This document shows positions 15,509 to 20,226 of a stretch of 20,226 nucleotides of DNA, one piece after another. The notes beneath the pieces are model-generated. The model was given only the letters and a program-made list of their open reading frames with translations, had not been told where the DNA came from and did not search any database. Positions within the stretch are counted from its first letter, which is position 1. Each line of letters begins with the position of its first letter. Origin of the DNA: Verrucomicrobiales bacterium (GTDB lineage: Bacteria > Verrucomicrobiota > Verrucomicrobiae > Limisphaerales > UBA1100); assembly GCA_002721895.1 (NCBI GenBank), contig PBLV01000019.1:1-20226 (forward strand), written 5' to 3'. A program made the position numbers and the translations under genes.

Positions 15509-16269
15509 GCCTGCTCGGCGGCGGCATTTTCAAGGGCATGGCGGTGACGCTGCGCAATTTTGTTGGATCCTATTTCAACAAGGAACGCCTCGTTACCAAC
15601 GACTACGCCTGGCGGCCCAAGGAAGATGCTGAACTGCCCCAAAGCGCCGGCGAATATCCCAAGGAAGAAGGCGAACAACTCAGCGACACCACAACCGTCA
15701 CCAATTACAGCCGGAATTTTCCCATGCTGCTGCATGACGGCAAAGATGGTGATACGCCGATGGATACCATCCGTTGTGTGGCCTGCCAAATCTGCGAGCG
15801 TGAGTGCCCGCCCCAGTGCATTTACATCGAGAAGATGTACGACGAGAATGGCAAGTACATCAAAAGCCCGGCGAAATTCGACATCGACGTGAGCGTTTGC
15901 ATGAGCTGCCAGATTTGCGTGGAAGTGTGCCCCTTCGATGCCATCGTAATGAACAGCCAATTCGAGCTCAGCACGCCCGACCGCTTCGGCGGGCTGCTGC
16001 TGCGCCGCGATGATCTGCTGAAGAGCAACGATTACTATCACCAGATTCACCCCGAGGAAGCCGCCGCGCGCGATCAACGTATGGCCGATGAAAAGGCCGC
16101 TAAGGAGGCCAAGAAAAAAGCCGCCGCCGAGGCTGCTAAAAAGAAGGCCGCCGAAAAAGCCAAAGCGGAAGCTGAGGCCAAGGCAAAGGAGGCTGAGGCA
16201 GCTCAGGCCGAAGGTGCCGAAGAAAAATCGGAACCTGAAGGCGGTGACAGCAAGGAGGCCACGGAATGA
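15505..16269 (+). CDS. nuoI: NADH-quinone oxidoreductase subunit I with long charged C-terminal tail
   Basis: A 254-residue ferredoxin-like subunit of the peripheral arm with two 4Fe-4S motifs that form clusters N6a and N6b: Cys91, 94, 97, 101 ([11 protein letters not shown]) and Cys132, 135, 138, 142 ([11 protein letters not shown]), each followed by Pro and closing the other cluster in the usual crossed way. The core ends near residue 180, the usual NuoI length. Residues 183-254 are an added Ala/Lys/Glu-rich stretch that should form a long charged helix or coiled coil, then an acidic end. Ala/Lys-rich DNA of this kind is prone to slippage, so the tail may vary between strains. The start at 15505 shares ATGA with the nuoD stop. 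The gene sits before nuoH, the reverse of the common H-I order. Confidence 0.95.
   Translation: MSLLGGGIFKGMAVTLRNFVGSYFNKERLVTNDYAWRPKEDAELPQSAGEYPKEEGEQLSDTTTVTNYSRNFPMLLHDGKDGDTPMDTIRCVACQICERECPPQCIYIEKMYDENGKYIKSPAKFDIDVSVCMSCQICVEVCPFDAIVMNSQFELSTPDRFGGLLLRRDDLLKSNDYYHQIHPEEAAARDQRMADEKAAKEAKKKAAAEAAKKKAAEKAKAEAEAKAKEAEAAQAEGAEEKSEPEGGDSKEATE
16252..16258 (+). promoter_or_regulatory. Shine-Dalgarno site of nuoH
   Basis: AAGGAGG lies 7 bases before the nuoH ATG at 16266, inside the 3' end of nuoI, where it also encodes part of the charged tail. It supports the overlapping start. Confidence 0.7.
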
Positions 16270-17468
16270 GCTGGGAACTGATCCGCGACATTCTCATCAC
16301 CACCGTGCCGTTGCTCGTGATTTTCCCGTCGCTCTTTGCCTTCACCACATGGATCGAGCGCAAGGCGCTGGCGCGCATTCAAAACCGTATCGGCCCCAAC
16401 AAGACCGGCGTGCCGTGCACCCGCATCAGCCTTTTCGGACTCGGCCAGCCCGCCGCCGACGGCATCAAGATGCTGTTCAAGGAAGATATTGTGCCCAAGG
16501 GCGCCGACCGCCTGTTCCATTTGCTTGCGCCGATTGTTGCGCTCATTCCCGCGATGTTGGTGCTGTGTTTCCTGCCGTTGGAATTTCCGTGGGCCAAGTT
16601 TGTGCAGGCCCCCGTGCAGGCGTTCCTGCTCGACGGCGCCGTCATCTTTTTCTTTGCCATCACCGGCTTGAATACGCTCGCCGTTTTCATGGCCGGCTGG
16701 GCCTCGCGCAACAAATACTCGCTGCTCGGCGGCATGCGCGCCATTGCGCAGATGGTCAGTTACGAAATCCCGCTGGTGCTCTCGGCAGTCGTTGCCGTGA
16801 TGGCCGCAGGCAGCCTCAATGCTGCGGAATTAGTCGAGTCACAAAAGACATTTTGGTTTGTATTCACCCCGTGGGGTTTCGCAGCCTTCGTGATTTTTTT
16901 TATCGCCGCGCTCGCAGAGACCAATCGCTCGCCCTTTGACCTGCCCGAGGCGGAAAGCGAACTCATCGCCGGTTACTTCACAGAGTACAGCGGCTTCAAA
17001 TTCGCGCTCTTTTTCCTTGGCGAATACATCGCCATGTTCGCCATCAGCGGCCTCGCCGTCGTTCTATTCCTCGGGGGAGGGCATTTGCCATTCCTGCCCC
17101 TTGAAAATGCCTGGCTGTCATCCGCCGTGTTCCTGACCAAGATTATGGGTATCATCGCGGTGATGATTTGGCTGCGCGGCACGCTGCCGCGTCTGCGGGT
17201 GGATCAACTCATGGCGTTTGCGTGGAAATTCCTGCTGCCTCTTTCCATTTTAAATATTTTCATCACGGGCGCATCCATCAAGCTAATGGCGACAAGCACC
17301 ACATACGCTCAGCCCGGAATGTTTGGAAAACTCATCCAAGACGCTAACCTGCCCACGCTCGCCCTGCTATGGCTGGGTGGCATTGCAATTTTATATGGTG
17401 CCGCGTGGTGGCTGGACAATCTCAGTCGGCCCACCGCGCGCCCGCGCCAATACCAATACGCCGAATGA
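16266..17468 (+). CDS. nuoH: NADH-quinone oxidoreductase subunit H
   Basis: A 400-residue membrane subunit that joins the two arms of complex I and helps form the quinone entry chamber. Diagnostic blocks are ERKALARIQNRIGPN (31-45), GWASRNKYSLLGGMRA (144-159), QMVSYEIPL (162-170), AETNRSPFDLPEAESEL (217-233), AGYFTEYSG (235-243) and RGTLPRLRVDQLM (304-316). The usual ending, WKFLLPLSILNIFITG, lies at 320-335. Some 65 further residues follow and include an extra hydrophobic segment (about 362-383), so this protein is longer than the roughly 325-residue E. coli form and may have one more transmembrane helix. It shares ATGA with the stop of nuoI and with the start of nuoJ. Confidence 0.96.
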   Translation: MSWELIRDILITTVPLLVIFPSLFAFTTWIERKALARIQNRIGPNKTGVPCTRISLFGLGQPAADGIKMLFKEDIVPKGADRLFHLLAPIVALIPAMLVLCFLPLEFPWAKFVQAPVQAFLLDGAVIFFFAITGLNTLAVFMAGWASRNKYSLLGGMRAIAQMVSYEIPLVLSAVVAVMAAGSLNAAELVESQKTFWFVFTPWGFAAFVIFFIAALAETNRSPFDLPEAESELIAGYFTEYSGFKFALFFLGEYIAMFAISGLAVVLFLGGGHLPFLPLENAWLSSAVFLTKIMGIIAVMIWLRGTLPRLRVDQLMAFAWKFLLPLSILNIFITGASIKLMATSTTYAQPGMFGKLIQDANLPTLALLWLGGIAILYGAAWWLDNLSRPTARPRQYQYAE

Positions 17469-17980
17469 CCGAGGCAGCCGCATTTTGGATCTTGTCCGCC
17501 GTGGCGGTGGCCAGCGCGCTGGTGGCCGTGCGCAAGCGCAACCTGGTGCATGGCGTATTTGCGTTGCTGGTCTTTTTCGCCGCCTTGGCGGGGCACTTCC
17601 TGTTGTTACTGGCGGAATTTCTCGCGGCAGCACAGGTACTGGTCTACATCGGCGCGGTGGGCATCCTGCTGCTCTTTGCGGTCATGCTAACTGAGCGCGT
17701 CACGGGTGAAGGCCGCCGCATCATGATCCGGGGTTCCATCTTCGGCACCTTGGCGGCCGCAGCGGTTTTCTTCGTTTTGATTTGGCCGACCCTCAGCATG
17801 CTCAAGTCCCCCGAGAAAAATACCCACGCCCTGACCACCCGCGAACTGGGCGAACGACTGATGGATCCCTATGCAATCACGCTGGAAATTCTGGCGCTAC
17901 TGCTCACCGCCGCGCTGGTTGGCGCCGTGGCCATTGCACAAGGGCGGCTGGACGCCCCGGAAAAGGAGGAACCCAAGTGA
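17465..17980 (+). CDS. nuoJ: NADH-quinone oxidoreductase subunit J
   Basis: A 171-residue membrane subunit (ND6 family) with five predicted helices. The signature is LVYIGAVGILLLFAVML, in the third helix, which has the pi-bulge that takes part in coupling. The start is ATG 17465, within the ATGA shared with the nuoH stop; the frame opens earlier at 17369, but that stretch is nuoH in another frame. No Shine-Dalgarno is seen, so reinitiation is likely. The C-terminal part ends AQGRLDAPEKEEPK, a charged tail after the last helix. Confidence 0.94.
   Translation: MTEAAAFWILSAVAVASALVAVRKRNLVHGVFALLVFFAALAGHFLLLLAEFLAAAQVLVYIGAVGILLLFAVMLTERVTGEGRRIMIRGSIFGTLAAAAVFFVLIWPTLSMLKSPEKNTHALTTRELGERLMDPYAITLEILALLLTAALVGAVAIAQGRLDAPEKEEPK
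17963..17970 (+). promoter_or_regulatory. Shine-Dalgarno site of nuoK
   Basis: AAGGAGGA ends 6 bases before the GTG at 17977, an optimal spacing. It decides the nuoK start in favour of this GTG, and is the best ribosome-binding site in the window. Confidence 0.8.
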
Positions 17981-18288
17981 CCCTCCACTATTACCTCATT
18001 CTCTCCGCGGTTCTGTTTGCCATTGGCCTCATGGGCGTGCTCACCCGGCGCAACACCATCGCCGTGCTTTTCTCCGTGGAGATCATGCTCAATGCGGCCA
18101 ATCTGAACTTCATCGTCTTCTGGCGGTTTAGTGAGAACCCCGAGATGCTTCACGGGCCGCTTTTTGTCCTGTTCGCCATTGCCGTGGCCGCCGCCGAGGT
18201 GGCCGTGGGCCTGGCGCTGGCCATCGCCATTTATCGTCACTTTAAAACCGTGGACCTGGAAAAACTCACCACCCTGAAGGAGCAATGA
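17977..18288 (+). CDS. nuoK: NADH-quinone oxidoreductase subunit K
   Basis: A 103-residue membrane subunit (ND4L family), normal length, with three helices. The two buried glutamates used in proton translocation are present: Glu35 in FSVEIMLNAANLNF and Glu74 in AAAEVAVGLALAIAIYR. Translation starts at GTG 17977, within a GTGA overlap with nuoJ, with a strong Shine-Dalgarno before it. The stop shares ATGA with the start of nuoL. Confidence 0.95.
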   Translation: MTLHYYLILSAVLFAIGLMGVLTRRNTIAVLFSVEIMLNAANLNFIVFWRFSENPEMLHGPLFVLFAIAVAAAEVAVGLALAIAIYRHFKTVDLEKLTTLKEQ

Positions 18289-20201
18289 GCACCAGTACTT
18301 TGGCCCTCATTCCCCTGCTGCCTCTGCTGGCCGCCGCCATCACCAGCGGCATGCAGCGTGGCCGCACGGCCGCTGTCCTGGCCATCGGCGCGCTCCTTGG
18401 CTCGTGCCTCACGGCATTGTTCGCCTTCCGACAGTCGTGGAACATGGCTGCAAAAGAATACCTCGCCTTTGACATTCCCTGGCTCACCGTGGGCGAAACG
18501 ACCGTCAACTTCGGCTTCGTGCTCAATCCCCTCACCGGCGTCATGACGGCCATGGTCACCTTTGTGGGCCTGCTCATTTTTGTCTACTCCGCCTGTTACA
18601 TGGCCAACGACAAGCGGATGGCACGGTTCTTCAGCTATCTGTCCCTCTTCGCCTCCGGCATGCTCGGGCTCATTCTGGCCAACAATCTCCTGCTCCTTTT
18701 CATGTGTTGGGAGATTGTCGGCGTGGCCTCGTATCTCCTCATCAGCTTTTGGTTTCACAAGCCCGCCGCTGCCGCCGCCGGCAAGAAGGCCTTCATTGTT
18801 ACGCGCATTGGCGATCTCGGCTTTCTCATCGGCATCCTGCTGGCCTTTAAAACCACCGGCACACTGGCCTTGTATGACAACGGCAACGGCCTGTTGGAAA
18901 CCCCCATTGGCACGACCGTGATTGGCTTCAAGGCCACTACCGTCATCAGCCTGCTGATCTTCTTCGGTGCTGTGGGCAAATCCGGCCAGTTGCCGCTACA
19001 TATCTGGCTGCCCGACGCCATGGAGGGCCCCACGCCCGTCAGCGCGCTGATACACGCCGCCACCATGGTGGCCGCCGGGGTCTTTCTCGTGGCGCGAACG
19101 CTCCCCCTGTTTGACGCCGGAGGCACTTTGCCCATCGTAACCTGGACCGGCGCATTCACCGCGCTGGTGGCCGCCCTCATTGCCCTTGGACAATACGACA
19201 TCAAGCGGATTCTGGCCTACTCCACCGTCAGCCAACTGGGGCTCATGATGGTGGGCATCGGCGTCGCTGGTACCGCGGTGGGTGTGTTTCACCTATTGAC
19301 TCACGCCTTCTTCAAGGCGCTTCTGTTCCTAGGTGCAGGCTCCATCATCCACGGCTGCCATGAGGAGCAAGACATCCGCAAGATGGGCGGCGTCTGGCGC
19401 AGTATGCGCGTTACCTCCATGGCCTACCTCTGCGGCGCTGCGGCGTTGGTGGCATTTCCGTTCACTAGCGGTTTTTACAGCAAGGATGAAATTCTGGCCG
19501 CCGCTTGGGCTGCCAACCCGCCGGTGTTTTGGATCACCGCCGCGACCTCGCTCCTGACGGCCATCTATGTGACCCGCCAGTGCCTTTATGTGTTTACCGG
19601 CGAATATCGCGGCAAACAAATGCCCCATGAGAGCCCCAAAATGATGACTGTGCCACTTGTTGTCTTGGCCGCGTTCGCCCTGGGCTTGGGTGCGCTGGCC
19701 AAAGGCAGCCTGCTCACCCGCCTGCCGAACCTGAACGGTATGCCCGCGGAACACACCGGGATGGTGCTGGCCGTCAGCTTGGCCGTAGCGCTCGGAGGCA
19801 TTCTCATTGGCTGGCTGGTTTACCGTGGGCGCAGACTCGGCGTGGATGCCGATCCCTTGGCCGTCAGACCGCTGGAGGAAAAATTGTGGTTCGACGAGCT
19901 GTACGCCGCCACCATCGGCCGCGCTTGGTCGCTCATCATCATCATTTGGGAACAGCTAAACGACCTGTTGCATTTTCTACTGGGGCTGGCCGTGATGCTC
20001 GCGCGCGGCATCAGCCAATTCTTTGCGATCACCACCGACCGCAAGCTGATTGATTCCATGGCCTTTGATGGATTGTGCGACGCCTTGCGCGGAATGGGGC
20101 AACAAGCCGCACGCACGCAACACGGATTTTTGCCCGGCTACCTGCGCACCATTGCCCTTGGCGCGGCGGCGCTGGGTCTGCTGGTTTACTTGATGCGATG
20201 A
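18285..20201 (+). CDS. nuoL: NADH-quinone oxidoreductase subunit L
   Basis: A 638-residue antiporter-like subunit, close to the usual 610-660 for NuoL, at the far end of the membrane arm. The proton-path residues are in place: Glu143 in CWEIVGVASY, Lys232 in GKSGQLPLHIWLPDA, His257 in PTPVSALIHAATM, His340 and Lys344 in LLTHAFFKALLFLG, and Lys400 in FPFTSGFYSKDEI. The C-terminal third has the expected long lateral helix region and last transmembrane segment (LGAAALGLLVYLM). AAGGAG lies just before the ATG at 18285, which overlaps the nuoK stop. The sequence order and GFYSKDEI block favour NuoL over NuoM or an Mrp antiporter subunit. Confidence 0.96.
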   Translation: MSTSTLALIPLLPLLAAAITSGMQRGRTAAVLAIGALLGSCLTALFAFRQSWNMAAKEYLAFDIPWLTVGETTVNFGFVLNPLTGVMTAMVTFVGLLIFVYSACYMANDKRMARFFSYLSLFASGMLGLILANNLLLLFMCWEIVGVASYLLISFWFHKPAAAAAGKKAFIVTRIGDLGFLIGILLAFKTTGTLALYDNGNGLLETPIGTTVIGFKATTVISLLIFFGAVGKSGQLPLHIWLPDAMEGPTPVSALIHAATMVAAGVFLVARTLPLFDAGGTLPIVTWTGAFTALVAALIALGQYDIKRILAYSTVSQLGLMMVGIGVAGTAVGVFHLLTHAFFKALLFLGAGSIIHGCHEEQDIRKMGGVWRSMRVTSMAYLCGAAALVAFPFTSGFYSKDEILAAAWAANPPVFWITAATSLLTAIYVTRQCLYVFTGEYRGKQMPHESPKMMTVPLVVLAAFALGLGALAKGSLLTRLPNLNGMPAEHTGMVLAVSLAVALGGILIGWLVYRGRRLGVDADPLAVRPLEEKLWFDELYAATIGRAWSLIIIIWEQLNDLLHFLLGLAVMLARGISQFFAITTDRKLIDSMAFDGLCDALRGMGQQAARTQHGFLPGYLRTIALGAAALGLLVYLMR

Positions 20202-20226
20202 TTACTTGGCTAACATTGGCACCCGC
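20198..20226 (+). CDS. nuoM: Probable NADH-quinone oxidoreductase subunit M, start only
   Basis: An ATG at 20198 shares ATGA with the nuoL stop, exactly the junction type used throughout this operon. Only nine codons (MITWLTLAP) are inside the window. They are hydrophobic, as at the start of NuoM. The identity rests on gene order (nuoM normally follows nuoL), not on sequence motifs. Confidence 0.6.

Overview
The window looks like chromosomal DNA of a GC-rich Gram-negative bacterium of the Planctomycetota-Verrucomicrobiota group, more likely Verrucomicrobiota. The main pointer is a minus-strand cluster of DUF1501 and DUF1549/DUF1553 (PSCyt2/PSD1) genes, families greatly expanded in those phyla. 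Shine-Dalgarno signals are sparse and non-ATG starts are common. No tRNA, rRNA, CRISPR array, transposase or phage gene was seen, and no stretch over 300 bases lacks a gene.

Left part (1-6395, minus strand, read right to left): a Tat-type DUF1501 protein, a large exported DUF1549-LamG-DUF1553 protein with one CxxCH motif, a second DUF1501 protein, and a truncated SASA-type (GQSNM) carbohydrate acetylesterase running off the left edge. The first three overlap and look like one operon for exported proteins. A GC-rich palindrome separates them from the esterase gene.

Middle (6461-12604, plus strand): hisI and trpE overlap by 4 bases, joining histidine and tryptophan biosynthesis. Next comes the most unusual gene of the window: an 865-residue membrane-anchored protein with an acidic N-terminal tail, one transmembrane helix, a Sel1-like helical region and two complete alpha-carbonic anhydrase domains. 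It is followed by an aldehyde dehydrogenase-superfamily gene with very GC-rich codons that lacks the usual general-base glutamate.

Right part (12656-20226, plus strand): a complex I operon, nuoA-B-C-D-I-H-J-K-L and the first codons of a probable nuoM. The NADH-oxidising module (nuoE, F, G) is absent from the point where it often lies, and nuoI precedes nuoH. Every junction from nuoB to nuoM is a 4-base stop/start overlap. The only gap, between nuoA and nuoB, holds a large imperfect palindrome with two mutually exclusive folds. NuoB, NuoI and NuoH carry C-terminal extensions.

Best candidate for something undescribed: the membrane-bound tandem carbonic anhydrase close to a complex I operon without its NADH module. 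A functional link, by analogy with cyanobacterial CO2-hydrating NDH-1 complexes, is only a hypothesis.
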